Shown: positions 1 through 12,061, numbered from the stretch's first letter. The stretch is DNA of 64,000 nucleotides from Protula sp. h YS-2021 (GCA_949752745.1 OX457024.1:50117347-50181346); one strand, 5' to 3'. The notes: generated by a model not told the origin, from the letters alone. A program made the numbers and translations.

Positions 1-1080
1 TTAAGTTTAAGAGAAAATAAAGCGCTTTAAAAATGTGAATTAAGTTACAAAATAATGCTTCGTGTTTTTTTACAACAAAAGGTGAAAATAAGTTGAGCAA
101 TAAAAATTTTTTGATCTTCCGACGAAAGGAAGATAATAATATTGAAACAGTGAATTTACATTTGGCTATTTAGTAAAATAACGCAAATGAAGGAACAGGC
201 ATTACGTTTATCCGTTATATTGTATTCAGCTGCTGTTTATATATGCTTTTATTTGCTTGCTTATTCACACTTTTAATAGCTTTTTTAAAAATTAAACTGG
301 TTGCCTCTACAATTGTGTTACTTTATGACATATATTAATGTCAGGAAAGACAAAATGATATGACATGTGTTTATATGTAAATGAGCAATATTTATAGATA
401 AAGCGAGCATTCAGCTAATTTCCGTATGAAACCCTGTGTTCCTTAAGTTCCAGGTTTGGATTTTGTGCCGTGTGACTGCGTTGTTATTCAAAATCTTGTG
501 CTGAAGTTATTTCTCGTAATTTTCCAATGGTTACTTCCCTGAGGTCCGAAAGCTGGTTTTACTGAATTTTGATGTTTCTTATTCGAAGACCCATAGTTTT
601 GAAGGGTCGGACTGGTTTGGGCACGAGGCGCAAACCTCTAATTATTGGCCGATTCGTTTAAATATGACATTTTCCTGAATGAAGAAGCTGACCATCTGAC
701 GTGCAAAGTAATGCAAAATCAGTTAAGTTTCATTTTATTTTAGAACAGGCGAGTACAACAGACACTTTACCTTTTAAACTCAACACAGCACATGGGGAAT
801 TTTAAACATGATGGCACTAGAAATGATACTTTTCCGGTTTTTGACCGGTTTTCCGTTTCTTTTTTTTTTTTTAATTTAAAAAGGTCATTTTTGAGATCGA
901 TGCAAATCAGGTGAGAAATTGAGATGACGTTGGGGGAGGGGGAGGGGAGGTAAAGGAACTTAAATTATTCCTCAAATAAAATTGCACCCTTTTATACTCA
1001 GCAATATAATGCTCCAGTTGTTACTCAAAATGGGCTTTCTAAAGTACCAAAATGTGTTAGCTGAATTCCCAATTTTTTCG
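1..1080. other. No gene seen
   Basis: AT-rich sequence with scattered stops in all frames, a T-run near 859-871 and a short G-rich patch near 932-950. I see no exon-like reading frame, tRNA or recognisable repeat here. Confidence 0.5.
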
Positions 1081-1084
1081 CTTC

Positions 1085-2130
1085 GCCGGTATTATCCCTG
1101 TAGCTTTTAAAGGCACAGCTATTCGTTTAAATATCATAACTAGAGCAGTCAGTGCATACAAAACATAAGCATACAGGGATATATCACACTTTCAATTGGC
1201 ACCTATTTAGCTTCTTGTATTTGTTAACAAAAAACAGATGTCTCCCCAACCCAAACCCACATTTCTTGAACACCAATTCCCTTATTTCGCACTACCCAAA
1301 TAAACGAATAATTTTGTTCTTCTGCAAACATGATTAAAAAAATACCCAAAATTATGCGCCGCCGAAATATTCCAAAAATTTGCAATATAAAATCGCTTTA
1401 GATTTTTTAATCAGTGCACCCCAGCACCCCACAAAAGAGAAAAATGGAAGTCTCTCCAACGCTGCCCCAAAAATGGCAGTTTCTCAAACGCTGTCCAAAA
1501 AATGGCAGTCTCTCAAACGCTGTCCAAAAAATGGCAGTCTCTCCAACGCTGCCAAAGATGCTTATTTAACTTTGTCCACTTCACGAGCTCTTCACAAATC
1601 TTAAAAAAAAAAAGAATAATAGAAAAAAAATTCCTCACTGATGATATTGCTCAGGTGAAGAAATAAGTTCACTGTCCTATTGTGGCTATTTCAGTCTTCT
1701 CTTCGTGGTTTACTCAAACACACCCTTCAGTCATATGTGTCACATTTCTTGCTGCAGACGTACCACGTAGGCGATCAGTTTTCCCACGTCACAGCCAGTT
1801 ATGGCAGGAAAAGACTTAATGATCCATCACAACTGACATTGACTCCTGACAGAATGATCTATTAAGTAACAGTTTTGTTTTCACACAACATCAATCGATA
1901 GATGACTTTGTTGTCACTGTTAAAATTAAGCGACAGCGAAATATATCACGCTATAATTTTATGCAATGGTGACGTGCGAACTTAAAGTTTAACAAACACC
2001 GTTCAACTTGTCCAAAGATTAATTACACCCAGTTTGAAACTGATCTCCGCTATCGAAATAACTTGCTCAAGAACAGATAACGGCTTTACGTAGTAACTTC
2101 ATCGCCTATTGCACTCGCGAAAAATTTTTT
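1085..2130. repeat. Dispersed repeat, copy 1 (partner at 10.02-10.88 kb)
   Basis: Several blocks align by eye with 10,020-10,880 in the same order. They include a GCAGTCAGTGCA-type block near 1,146, an AATTGGCACCTATTTA-type block near 1,194, an AATATTCCAAAAA block near 1,367 and a CAGCGAAATATATCACG block near 1,935. The copies are diverged, so this is an old interspersed repeat; the family is unknown. A 29-bp minisatellite lies inside this copy. Confidence 0.5.
1441..1558. repeat. 29-bp minisatellite, about 4 units
   Basis: The core AATGGCAGTCTCTCAAACGC recurs at 1,444, 1,473, 1,502 and 1,531, an exact 29-bp spacing. The units differ by a few substitutions. They produce a repetitive 74-aa open frame that I do not regard as a gene. 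Confidence 0.85.
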
Positions 2131-2139
2131 AAAATCTTC

Positions 2140-2630
2140 AAAATGTTCTAACCAACAATCCCATCAAATCCCAAGCAGGATCGATGTTCACCGTTTTGCA
2201 AATTTAATCGACGTACATAATGTCATCTGCCATACTGGTTCGTTTAACTCGCGAATCTTTCGGACTAATCAAGCAACAATTCCACCAAGTTTGAACATTC
2301 TCCGATGTTCACCGATTGAGAAATTGGACACGCGTTCTTTACGTAGTGACGTCACACGCATTCTTTCATTTCGCCACAAGCGTAAAAAATCACAGAGGCG
2401 TCGTATTGGCCCGAGGAACAACCACACGAAGTTTGAAGTCGATAGGACTTTTGGTAATCGAGATACAAGATCTTGTGCAAAATGTACATTATGTTGACGC
2501 AATAGCGCCATAGCCGTACTCGTTCGTTCTACTCGCGACAGAATTTTATGGAATAATAAGTAACAAAGCAACAAGAGTCCAGCGAAATCTCTCAAAATAT
2601 CTGAGAAAAGTGTAGTCGCATAACATGTTA
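2140..2630 (-). repeat. Dispersed repeat, minus-oriented (relatives at 59.88 and 61.42 kb)
   Basis: The reverse complement contains the string GTTCAAACTTGGTGG followed by ATTGTTGCTTGATTAGTCCG. Close relatives occur on the plus strand at 59,880-59,940 and 61,425-61,520. Within this block the motif recurs in diverged form, with GTTTGAAC-type strings near 2,030, 2,290 and 2,430 that suggest internal duplication. Open frames of 65-108 aa here are incidental. Confidence 0.5.
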
Positions 2631-3080
2631 ACTACAAAATGTCAATAACAAGAAAAACTTTAATTGAGATGGAATTGAGAATAAATTTTGCTGTGGAAAT
2701 CGGCAATTGTTTCAAATATTTTGTCTGCGATAGATAAAGAATGGGACAAATTAGTAAATAATTCATTAATTCGAAAAATAGGGTTTTATAAGTCAATGTA
2801 ATTTTTGCGACAAAATAGGCCAATTTTCAAAAAATAGCTTTAATTAAGTTTTAATAGGTTCCACCAGAAAGCCTGCCTTGCACAAATGCGTGCCGTATCC
2901 GTGTCTGAAATTTCAAAGCAATCGGATTAATAATTCTGAGATCCAGCCTAAATACGAATTAGTTTAATTTCAAAATACTGTCGTTTTAACAATTTTTCAT
3001 GAATCTTAACATATATACGACGTTTTACACCTTCAATATGTGCTCTATCGAAAACAAGTTAAAATAATCAACAAAAAAAA
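2630..3080. other. No gene seen
   Basis: AT-rich intergenic sequence. Nothing recognisable. Confidence 0.45.
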
Positions 3081-3159
3081 GTCATTTTGAATTTCTTCTA
3101 TGGATCCGAATCACAAAATTGTCCATGGACAATGCCCCAGCTCATGAATATTGATGTCA

Positions 3160-3579
3160 AGATTTATGACATCTGTATAACCTTTAACCAAAATTTCAAG
3201 ACAGTAAGGCTATGTACCGGGCGTCAGCCAACATATCCGCCAGTTTTTACACTGCTAAAAATAAAAATAATGGGCACTTGTTCAAACTACATTCAATCAA
3301 CATTTTATGACGGTTTCACTAAATCCCGTGCTACTGTTACTTAAAATTACAAGGTAATAATTCTACTCTCCTGGGGTTCGTTATGATTTTCTTAAATGTT
3401 CTTTCTTTGGCAAAATTTATAAGTAATAGCCGGGTAGGCATTAATGCCTGCTACGTTTAGTTAAAATTTCAAGACGTTAAGGCTATTCTCCTGAAGTTCG
3501 TTAAGATTTTACAGATTTTTTTTTTTTTTGGTTCCTCGCCAAAATGTTCACCAATTGTTTTGACAATCACCAAAAAAAA

Positions 3580-3623
<44 letters not shown>

Positions 3624-3690
3624 TTCAAAACAGTAAAGCTATTTTCCTGCAGTTAGTTAAGATTTTACGATTCGCCAAAACAAGTAGTAA
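3160..3690 (-). repeat. Reverse-oriented copies of the 145-bp array family
   Basis: AAATTTCAAGACAGTAAGGC-type blocks recur near 3,194, 3,465 and 3,625. They are reverse complements of the GTCTTGAAATTTTA...GGTAGCAAGCATTACTACCTACC units that form the array at 56.45-58.83 kb. Another relic of the family is present at 4,300-4,460. An (AAT)n tract interrupts the unit series at 3,583-3,620. Confidence 0.6.
3583..3620. repeat. (AAT)n microsatellite
   Basis: About 12 uninterrupted AAT/TAA repeats read directly from the sequence. Confidence 0.95.
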
Positions 3691-4138
3691 CAAGTTGGAC
3701 ACTTGTTCTCATTGATAAATAAGAGGAAAAGATGCTTTGTATTTGCATCAGAAAATTGTTCAGTACCTCGGGGAACAGCTGTTCACTCTGTAAAGTCCGA
3801 AGGCAAATACTTTCATCTAAGCCCAGCAATCTGCGATACTTCTTCCATAAATCAATCTGAAATGTGGCAATAAAAAGTCACGAAAATTTACCTTCACCAT
3901 TATTTAGCCTCCTAAAAAGTAGCAAGCGCTAGAGGCTCTTTAGTTAACTGGGCGATGTCACATTCCTTATAAATACAAGACCATCACGTGACGGTTCCCA
4001 AGTGGGCAAGGCACGAACCGGCACTGCAATTTTATCAAAATACGGCGGACAGTGTGTAAGAAATTTAACTAATGCGGCTAGTCCACACCAACATCAGTGC
4101 ACCCGAACACGTCAAACACTTTTACTAGCCAGCCACTG

Positions 4139-4141
<3 letters not shown>

Positions 4142-4232
<91 letters not shown>
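4142..4232. repeat. (TA)n microsatellite, about 90 bp
   Basis: Uninterrupted TA repeats. The alternating Tyr-Ile open frame across it is an artefact of the repeat. Confidence 0.97.
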
Positions 4233-4234
<2 letters not shown>

Positions 4235-4468
4235 CCAGGTAGCTATCAATGCTCGTTACCTCTCATAAAAATTTCACCAGTGTAAGGTAATTTGCCTTCA
4301 AGTTTTCAATAAGGAATGTTTTTTTCCCATTTCCGATAATTTGGCAAACCACCAACGAACAAATATTAGCCTGGTAAGTACTAGTGTCCCCTTCCATTCT
4401 TCAAAATTTTCTGGCATTAAGAGTATATCAATATTGTTTGTTAAGAACCTGGTTTTTTACCAATATTT

Positions 4469-6235
4469 CTTTTTTTTTTTTTTTTTTTACCTTTATTCTC
4501 TTTATTAATATACAATATACAATACATAATCAAACTTGCATATAGTAATTACGTACAAGCATATCATAACACCAAGTTTAGATTACCGCTGATTTTGTCC
4601 ATTTAGCAAGTTTTTTTTTAAATGAATAGTAAAAAGAAAACACCAAAATGAATAGAAAACCCTATCCCCTGCCCCTTTATGTTTTCAGGCTCTCACCAGT
4701 ACCTATAACATCTCTCAGAAATACTGCTGAATAAAACGTTCACTTTTATGGCATAGTGATGCATAATGTCCCCATTTTTTATTGAAATTTTTCACCGAAA
4801 GCGATTGCTTATCAACATGTATTTTTTTATCTGAATTCTCGACACCAAAGATAAATTCCATAGGTGATATTACAATATTTCCTGTAGGGTTTATTCTATT
4901 AAAAATTTCTCGAGTCCACTCTTTCGTTGTGGGACAATCAATTAATGCATGCATTAATGTATCTCTTGTTAAATTACACAAATGACATGTATCGTCTTCC
5001 TTTATTTTCCACTTTACCAAATTTGAGCCACAATTGATTACATCGTGTACAATTTTAAATTGTAATGCGAGCAATTTTGGTTCTTTTACCGATCTTCTAG
5101 TGATTGTTAAACTTCTATGTATCACATCTTCTTGTACATTTAATTCATCGCACCATTTTATAATGGTAGCGGGCGGAGATTTAATAAGATTGATGAAATC
5201 CCAATAGAAATCCCTGCTTTTCGTGTCAGCTAAATTAATCCTTTTCCCACTTTTTAGTGTAAAATTATAGCTGTTGAAGTTGATACTGGGCCTGGGCGTG
5301 GTTAAGGCATGGCTTGTCAATGGGTGTTTTTCTATCGAATTTTTAACAGCACTGACCACTCCCATGTATCTAAAGAAGTTTACTCGTATATTGAATTTTG
5401 AAGAAAAGGCTTCAAAAGACAACCAGGAGCCGTCATCTTTTATCAGATCTTGTATGTACACCACCCCTTTTTCATACCACTCTTTAATAAATAGGCTTTG
5501 TTGACCCACGACGATGAATTGATTGTTCCACAGCATATATTCAGAGTTTTGATGGCGAATAATTTCAGTTGCGTATCGAATCATATTTTTGTAAAGGTCG
5601 GAATCGTAGGAACACTATCAATATGGTAATTACACCTTAAGAGGAACAATAGTCCTCCCATGGGTTCGAAATATTGATGGGCAGTGTCCGTCCATCCAGT
5701 GCCTGAAATAATTCGCCCCAGCCAAGGCATTCTCAGAGCCTTCACTGCGCATTCTACATCTGTCGCTCTGAGCCCCCCCCCCCTAATTATACTGTCGAAT
5801 AATAACCGTTGTGTTTTACTTTTGAGGGTTTAAATTTCCACAGAAAGGAGCTTATAGCTTGTTGTACCTGCTTCTTTATTTCAGTATTAGCTTTGACAAT
5901 AGAGAATGTATGCACAAATTTTGACACGCCGAACGTTTTTGTAACTAGAATTTTACCACAAATACTTAATTCTCTTTGCCTATGCTGATTAAGTAAAGCG
6001 GTTAAGTTTTTGACTTTAGAATCAAAATTTTTCGCCTTTTTAACTGACTCATTTCGCCCTACATGTACTCCCAGCATATCGAAAGACCCCTTTACAACAT
6101 TCATATTTAAAATTTTGTCATTTTTGTCCCTCCAGCATCCTAGATAAAAGATACAGCATTTCTCGGTGTTTAATTTCACCAATATTAGTTTTTGACGAAT
6201 ATTTCTGCCATTTTTTCTGAATCACGAAAAAAAAA
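4469..6235 (-). pseudogene. 5'-truncated LINE, ORF2 3' half (reverse transcriptase C-terminus and zinc knuckle)
   Basis: A non-LTR retrotransposon copy read on the minus strand. The upstream frame (6182 to 5787) carries the connection region that follows the palm, including the motif RELSICGKILVTKTFGVSKF and an AISSFLWK segment typical of LINE ORF2. The downstream frame (5584 to 4715) continues the family's C-terminal region and holds a CHLC...H....C zinc knuckle (zf-RVT type). The two frames are separated by about 200 bp with stops. On the plus strand a T-run at 4,470-4,489 marks the poly(A) tail, so the 3' end is preserved and the 5' part is missing, as expected for abortive target-primed insertion. 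No catalytic palm (YADD) is present in this fragment. Clade not assigned. Confidence 0.8.
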
Positions 6236-6359
6236 GTCATGGCAAGTTTATTGTCCATGACCGCTATCTTAACCAAATTTTTTTTTTCTCGCTTCGGTTA
6301 AGATTTAAGTAAACAAATTATTTTGTAGCCAATTTTTTGTCGCATAAAAAATAAGTAAG

Positions 6360-6640
6360 TAAAACCCTGGATATGGACATCTCTCTATTATGGACACCCC
6401 TGAATTATGGACAGTATTTTTCAGTCTGTTTTAAAACCTCATAGAGTTCTGTTATATCTAGACCCCTCTATGGTGGACACCCCTCTATTCAGAATTAGGG
6501 ACACTCTTTTTACCCCGTAAGTACAGTTACACATTTAAAACAACCCCTCTATTGTGGACAGTCAAACTGCTGTCCATATGTTGTGCCTTTTGTAAACAAC
6601 CCCTATCAGCTTCTTACTCGGTAGTGTTTGACAAACCCGA
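6360..6640. repeat. TATGGACAC-rich short-repeat segment
   Basis: Repeated variants of CTATTATGGACACCCCT occur at about 6,388, 6,405, 6,470 and 6,555. The wording resembles the terminal regions of pogo/Tigger-type elements, but I cannot place paired ends, so the family call is open. Confidence 0.45.
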
Positions 6641-6727
6641 ATAGTAGTCTCCCGCTTTGCGCTACGCGGCGGCAGAGACTGCAAAATGTTTACAGCTGGA
6701 ATAAAAAAACGTTTTGCGAACGCTGTG

Positions 6728-7170
6728 TAAACTAGAGTCTCAGTGAGACGGGATCCCCCGTGTAAGGTAAATTATATACAATAAAATCTCCATTACTGAA
6801 CACATCCCAATCGTGAACACCTTCTATATGGACGATTTGTTTCGGTTCCATATTGCCCTATTCACTTTAGACTGGGCACTTTAACTGAAACTGTAGTTAA
6901 CTAATACCTTTAGAGAGTAAACTCCGCTGCATGGTTACGTGCGAAGTGGTTCGGACACGATCTCGCACAGTTCAACGAAATTTTTGGCAATTCTTGACAA
7001 GTCGTCATTTTCTCAGTTTTTCACTGATTTCAAAAATAATATGACGTTGCACATCTACAATACACATATTTTCACCGTGCAAGGTTTCAAGCCACTACAA
7101 CAAATGGTTATATGTGAAGTGGTGCGGACAAAACATCGCACAGCTGCTACGTTCAAAGTAATTTTTGACA
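6728..7170 (+). repeat. Dispersed repeat, copy 1 (partner at 12.06-12.44 kb)
   Basis: It starts with ACTAGAGTCTCAGTGAGACG and continues with a CTCCATTACTGAACAC block, a TTTCAAAAATAATA(T/C)GACG block, CACTGTGCAAGGT-type sequence and ATGGTTATATG. The same order occurs at 12,062-12,440. In the second copy a (TA)n tract sits where this copy has ACACATATTTTC. The same module (a sequence like GCAACGTC, then a TA-rich spacer, then CACAGTGAAAATATAT) recurs at 18.2, 23.5-24.1 and 60.0-60.45 kb. Confidence 0.6.
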
Positions 7171-7440
7171 AGTATTGACAAATTCCAATTTGTCAATTTT
7201 TCATCGATTTCAACGGCGTTTTTGTCACTCTAGCTTCTTTACCGAAAAGCAGACCTTTTCCGGTGGCGAAAATGACACCTGGGGTCACAAAAAATACGAT
7301 TCTCAAACCTATTATTTATCTGATGCAACGCTTTTGAAGGTTATGGAAATTCGCCGATTTGTGTAGAAGTCGACGTCACAAAAATAGTTTCAAAATCTAG
7401 TGTCCAGAACACATAATGACGTCACGAGGCGTCATAATAG

Positions 7441-7458
7441 AGAGAGAGAGAGAGAGAG
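7441..7458. repeat. (GA)n microsatellite
   Basis: Nine GA repeats read directly. Confidence 0.9.
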
Positions 7459-7588
7459 AAGGGAAGAGGTTCGTCCAGCGGTTCCAACTTTCGAGTCATC
7501 CAATTACTCAAATTACGCCTGTTTATGTTCAATACCTCCAAATTTTCTATTTCGTTTGAAATACCTTTTATAAGACGTATAGTTAATA

Positions 7589-8387
7589 CAGTAAACATTC
7601 GTTACTTCGAACAAGCTGGGACCAACGAAATTGTTCGAATCAACCGATATTCGAATTACCCGATATTTGGCTTCAGATTTTTTTTACATCAACAAAGGTA
7701 TGGGTGTTAGAGGGTGAGGTGTAATCGACACAGAAATAAAAAATGCTTGATCATAGAACAGTTGTTTATTGCAAAGAACTACCTACAGAAAAAGTTAAAA
7801 ATTTACAATATTATAAAAAATGCAATCGTGATGAGTGCTAATTGCAAGTATCATGATCTTCACTTACAAGAAATACACTCACAATTATTAGGGTAAATCG
7901 GGAGTAATTCAGTTACAGTCCAATTGTGTCTTCCTGAAAAATTTGCTTGCCTATAGTTTCTTGAAATAGTCTTTGATGTTTTTTGTGTTGTATTAACAGC
8001 CCGTTTCTTTTCCCAGAATTCCATAACAATATTCAAATGCTCAAACATCGTAGCAAATGTGGATTCGCGATGAACGTCAGTCTTTAATGCCTTTGTTATG
8101 TTGAGATCTGTGGCACAATCAATGGTGTTTGAGTGGTTCTTCATTACAAATAAGCACAAAAGATAAATCACCATTGATGTCCAGTCATTTTTTGAGTAAT
8201 TTTTGATTTAAAACAAAAAATATAAAAAAAAAATGGCCACTTTTCATTTTGTTCGAATTAACCGGTATATTCGTTAATTCGAATTTTTTTGTATAAATGT
8301 GTAGTAAAAAACGTTGGGACCGAGCACTTTTGTTCGAATTATCCAATAATTCGAATTGGTAGATTTCGAAGTAACGAATATATACTG
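7589..8387. mobile_element. pogo/Tigger-like MITE, 799 bp, TA target site
   Basis: The left end is CAGTAAACATTCGTTACTTC. The reverse complement of the right end is CAGTATATATTCGTTACTTC, so the first 20 bases match except at four or five positions. Both ends are flanked by TA (7,587-7,588 and 8,388-8,389), the target duplication of Tc1/mariner-type elements, and the CAGT start fits pogo. Subterminal blocks with TTCGAATTA(A/C)C are also inverted (7,628-7,670 versus 8,250-8,355). The interior holds no intact transposase; a 104-aa minus frame (8,174 to 7,860) is not recognisable. It is non-autonomous. Confidence 0.85.
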
Positions 8388-8389
8388 TA

Positions 8390-9088
8390 TATACATATAT
8401 ATTTCTAGGCGATTTTGATATTTTTCAAGCTCTGCTTAGTAAGAGTAAAAAAGTAAAAGGTAAACTCCGTTGAAAAACGCCGAATATCACATTTTGCCCA
8501 GTGTCGTGCCATTTTTTATTTGACACACATGGCATATAGGCATATACAGCCTTTGACAAACAAAGATCTGTGAAAAATCGCGAATTTTGTGAATTCCGAA
8601 ATACACGTAAAATACCAGATTTCCTTTTTGCTTACCGAATTCAAGCTCTATGTCTATGAGTGTGTGTGTTAATTTGTGTAGACCACAGTGTTTGGCACAC
8701 TGGAAAAATAACACGGTAATACACATCTACAATACATAAATTATCACTACACAACACCCGAAGACAGCTGAAAACAGCAGCTGCTGCAGTTCCGGAGGAC
8801 TTAGGTGCACAAAACCCTAAGTACAGGAAGCAATATTCACATGATAATCCATGTTCAACAAAATATTTTTCAGCCAATTTTTGGTTGATTTAAGAAATCA
8901 TACGATATTGCACATATGACCATGAAAACAAACTGAAAACCGTACTTAATATAACTTTAGGGAACCTGTGTGCACAAAACATGCTACAAAACGGGAAAGA
9001 CAGACGGACACAACTCACTATATGCCCCGCAGGGGTTAATATTTTCTTTTTCACTTCTCTATGACAAGTTAAGCATAACACGCATTAC
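8390..9088. other. No gene seen; possibly intron of the minus-strand gene at 9.09-9.34 kb
   Basis: No exon-like frame recognisable. If the 9,089-9,343 exon is real, this stretch would be the start of its first intron. Confidence 0.35.
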
Positions 9089-9343
9089 CAATTTTGTAAT
9101 ATCTCCGATTCCTCTTCTAATTAAAATGTTTTTTGCAATGGTACTCGTATTTTCCTCCGACAGAAGGTAACGCCAATTGTATTGTGGTACTGGTGGTATA
9201 TACCGGTCAGATGTATTCAGTTCTCTTTTTGAGCAAAACAGTCTTTGTGTAACAGCAGGAAATATTAATTTGTGCTTGGAAGCTAACTGTAGTGTTCGGC
9301 GGTGACTTGATTGGCAACTTAGCCTCCTGGTATGTTGAAGCAT
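9089..9343 (-). CDS. Putative first coding exon, mitochondrial seryl-tRNA synthetase-like
   Basis: Read on the minus strand from an ATG at 9,343 this gives 85 codons ending in ...RRGIGDITKL directly before a GTAATG splice donor (phase 0). The first 40 residues are rich in Arg, His, Ser and Gln and lack acidic residues, like a mitochondrial transit peptide. Residues about 55-85 (PQYNWRYLL...IAKNILIRRGIGDI) resemble, from memory of the family, the N-terminal 'deletion of residues/RKG-GDI' block that opens bacterial-type and mitochondrial SerRS before the coiled-coil arm. No second exon was found below 9,089 in this window, and the open frame extends 51 codons upstream of the chosen ATG. Function is inferred from a short similarity; it could be another mitochondrial protein or a chance frame. 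Confidence 0.38.
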
Positions 9344-9660
9344 CCAGCACACATGTCGGTTTTTCCAAACAATATGGTTCTGTACTTCGTGTAACACTCT
9401 ATATATCGGAAGAGCTTTCCTCATCCCATCCATATTTAACGGCCACATGTGTCCCTTTTCCACCGATAAATGTGCCCTCTTCAACACTGCAATCAAATTG
9501 ATAAAAATTTTTTTACTTAAAATAAATCGCTCAATTTTGATTGGCTAAGGCGTATTTGACAAGTCTAATTGTTGCACACAAGCTGGCCTTTTTGTGAAAG
9601 GTGAATTGCCAAAACATTAAACAACACACAAGTTAACAAGCATGTCCTGGGGCTAAATCA
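9344..9660. other. Upstream region of the putative 9.09-9.34 kb exon; nothing specific seen
   Basis: Open frame continues to 9,496 on the minus strand without family resemblance. No clear TATA box. Confidence 0.3.
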
Positions 9661-9822
9661 AGCACCCCCCCCCCCAAAACAAAAAAACAAAACAAAAAAC
9701 ATGAGCAACTAAACACACAAATAAAACAAATAAAAACAAGCAAAAAAAAACAAAAAACAAAAACAAAAAAAAAACAAAAAACAAAAAACAAAACAAAAAC
9801 AAAAACAAAAACAAAACAAACA
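9661..9822. repeat. C-run and (CA4-6)n low-complexity tract
   Basis: A run of C at 9,666-9,675 is followed by irregular repeats of CAAAA and CAAAAA to about 9,820. The frame on the other strand is Phe/Val/Cys-rich and artefactual. Confidence 0.9.
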
Positions 9823-10019
9823 TTCCTTTGGTAACTTTGAATGCTCAATTTAACTGATCTCAACTGCAATCATTCTGTTCAATTGCACAAGTTTACTATT
9901 AAGATAAATTGCAGTTCGGATTGATTGATAACTTTGTTCCAGTCGTGGTGTTTCTACTTTGCCAAAATGGTGTGTGTGGGAGGGGGGGGGGGTTGTTCTG
10001 GGGGCGCTTTAGGCCGGAT

Positions 10020-10880
10020 ACCCCAGGGATATGACATGGCGGTCAGTGCAAACATCAAACATATTGAGGATTTCCAATTGACACCTATTTAATTTCTTCT
10101 TTTTGTGAGCAAAAACATGTCTCTCCGACCACATTCAAGGTTTTCCCTACTATTTCCATTTCCAGGAATAAAAAAAATAATTGTCCTTTCCTCCAAATAT
10201 AAACATAATTCATGACGACTGATTCAAACAAAACACAACACGGTTCACAGGAATTACCATCAAAATATTCCAGAAACTTGCACTATGCAATTATATGCAA
10301 CACTTGTTTAAAAATAGGACACATCCTCAATCCCGCCCTCAACAAAAATAAAAAAATAAATAAAAACACACACACACACTTGTTCCGCACTAATTAGAAC
10401 TGCACACTACACTATTCATCTCACGCATTGTTTACGTGAAGAGATGGCGTCACTACAGTTTTAGTGCAATTTTAGGAACGTTATTCTCTTTTCCGTTTAC
10501 GTACACATGTGCTGTCACTGTTTCGGACTACAATGCTTCAAGAATGAAGGCATGGTCGAATTCCAACCGTATTAACTAACAAGTTTATTTACGACGCTTA
10601 GTTAACAAAAGACGCTAAAAAAATAAGGGGGAGAGGGAGGGTCAGCGAAAGAAAATATATCACGTAATATTTTTATGTAATGACCTCAAACGCCGTCCAC
10701 TGATTTTCCCGTGCGTGTTTCAAATTGCATAAAAATCGCCCCACTTCTCCACGGGATAAGTCAATCCGACTGACCGAAGGAATACCACATAGAGTTTCAA
10801 ATCGATACGAATTTCCATTATACATTGCACATACGATCTGGTTCACAGCTCTTCATTGGTGATTTGGTGTTTCCAACTTC
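10020..10880. repeat. Dispersed repeat, copy 2 (partner at 1.09-2.13 kb)
   Basis: Matches 1,085-2,130 block by block in the same order (GCGGTCAGTGCA, CCAATTGACACCTATTTA, AATATTCCAGAAACTTGCA, CAGCGAAAGAAAATATATCACG). It lacks the 29-bp minisatellite. Confidence 0.5.
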
Positions 10881-11039
10881 TTCCACGCGCAGTTAGTAGG
10901 AGTTTTGTCTGAGTGCAATCTAACTTACTGCGGAGCTGAAATGTCTATGCCACACCCGGACAGCAGAACAGATTCTACCCAGGAGCCAAACAGTCTTAGC
11001 TTAAATTTTCTCGATCATGACCGCCAAATCGTTTGCAGT

Positions 11040-11412
11040 TTATAGCATGTCACTCATGCAAGTATCATTCTCTGTTTTGATATCCGCAGCCGAACTACTG
11101 ACAAGAGATCTAAGGTATGTAAATTCTTCAACCACATCTAGTGTTAAGCCAACACTTGTTACGATTATCACTTCTTGAGAATGGCTTAAGCCCATGAGCT
11201 TAGCCTTCGTATTAGCTTTGAGTCCCACTCCAGGTGCGGAAACTTCTACCCGTACGAGCATTTCCTGTGTTTGCTCTATTTGCTCACTGATCAGGACGAT
11301 ATCAGTCAAGCCGAAATCTGTCAAAACGGGTTCTTCTCTTCTGCTCGGTTTCCTTTTCACTCTGAAAACCAGTTCTTCGTGACCGTTCGGTGATTGTTTT
11401 TGGCCAAAATCT
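11040..11412 (-). pseudogene. LINE reverse transcriptase fragment (post-catalytic palm)
   Basis: The minus frame reads LTDIVLISEQIEQTQEMLVRVE, then VGLKANTKAKLMG, then LDVVEEFTYLRSLVSSSAADI. This is the segment of non-LTR reverse transcriptases around and after the YADD box, in which the usual ADD-like motif appears as LTD here. Only about 125 codons remain, flanked by non-homologous repeat sequence. It is a dead fragment unrelated in position to the LINE at 4.5-6.2 kb. Confidence 0.7.
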
Positions 11413-11549
11413 GTTTGTCCATTCAGCAAAATAATAGCCAGGTAGAAAATAATGTTGGCTACCCCAAGAAAGCAAGAGTACTTTCCCTGAGTTCGTTAAG
11501 ATTTCACTGAATTTTTTTTAGTTTTTCGTAAAAATTTCCGCCAATTTTT

Positions 11550-12060
11550 GGCCAGGTACCAAACAAGAATGTCCAGGGACATTGTGACCAGCCCAGATCT
11601 AGTAAATCACCTATCAATAGGTTTGCATGGTCGCCAAAAAGTGGTTGTCATATTGTTAAACCAGGCTGTTGAAAATTCTTACAAATTTATACAGGAATCC
11701 GGTGAAAATTGTGAGAGAAGAAGCATTTTGAAAACAGGCTACTTAATATTTTCAAATGCCCCCATTTAGCCAATTCTTAGCGGATCGCCGGAAAAGTAAC
11801 AGTAAAAAAGGACTGCCTGGTTTATGAAAAATTTGAAGACAATCCGATCAAAGAGAGGCCTACCCAGTAAATATCCGTTAAAAATTTGAAAGGAAAGCAT
11901 TTTGAAAATTGGCCCCAGAAAAATTTTCTTTTGAATCGCAAAAAAACTAGCTTTTCGAGAGAAGAAAGCCTGGGAAACACTTATGTCAAATTAGAAGGTA
12001 ATTCAACAAAAATGTTGAAGAAAAAACTTTTTGAAAATCCATTAATATTTTAAAATGCCC
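11550..12060. repeat. Dispersed repeat, copy A (partner at 21.01-21.56 kb)
   Basis: AAGAATGTCCAG...TTGTGACCAGCC(A/C)AGATCTAGT(A/G)AATCA and following blocks are shared with 21,018-21,480. A third partial relative of the downstream part lies at about 20,400-20,490. Family unknown. Confidence 0.65.
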
Positions 12061-12061
12061 C

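Noticed and set aside
1380..1604. 74-aa frame with repeated NGSLSNAA words
   Set aside because: Arises from a 29-bp minisatellite; no other coding sign.
4002..4268. 88-aa frame with alternating Ile-Tyr
   Set aside because: Translation of a (TA)n microsatellite; the same holds for frames at 12.15-12.35 and 23.48-23.90 kb.
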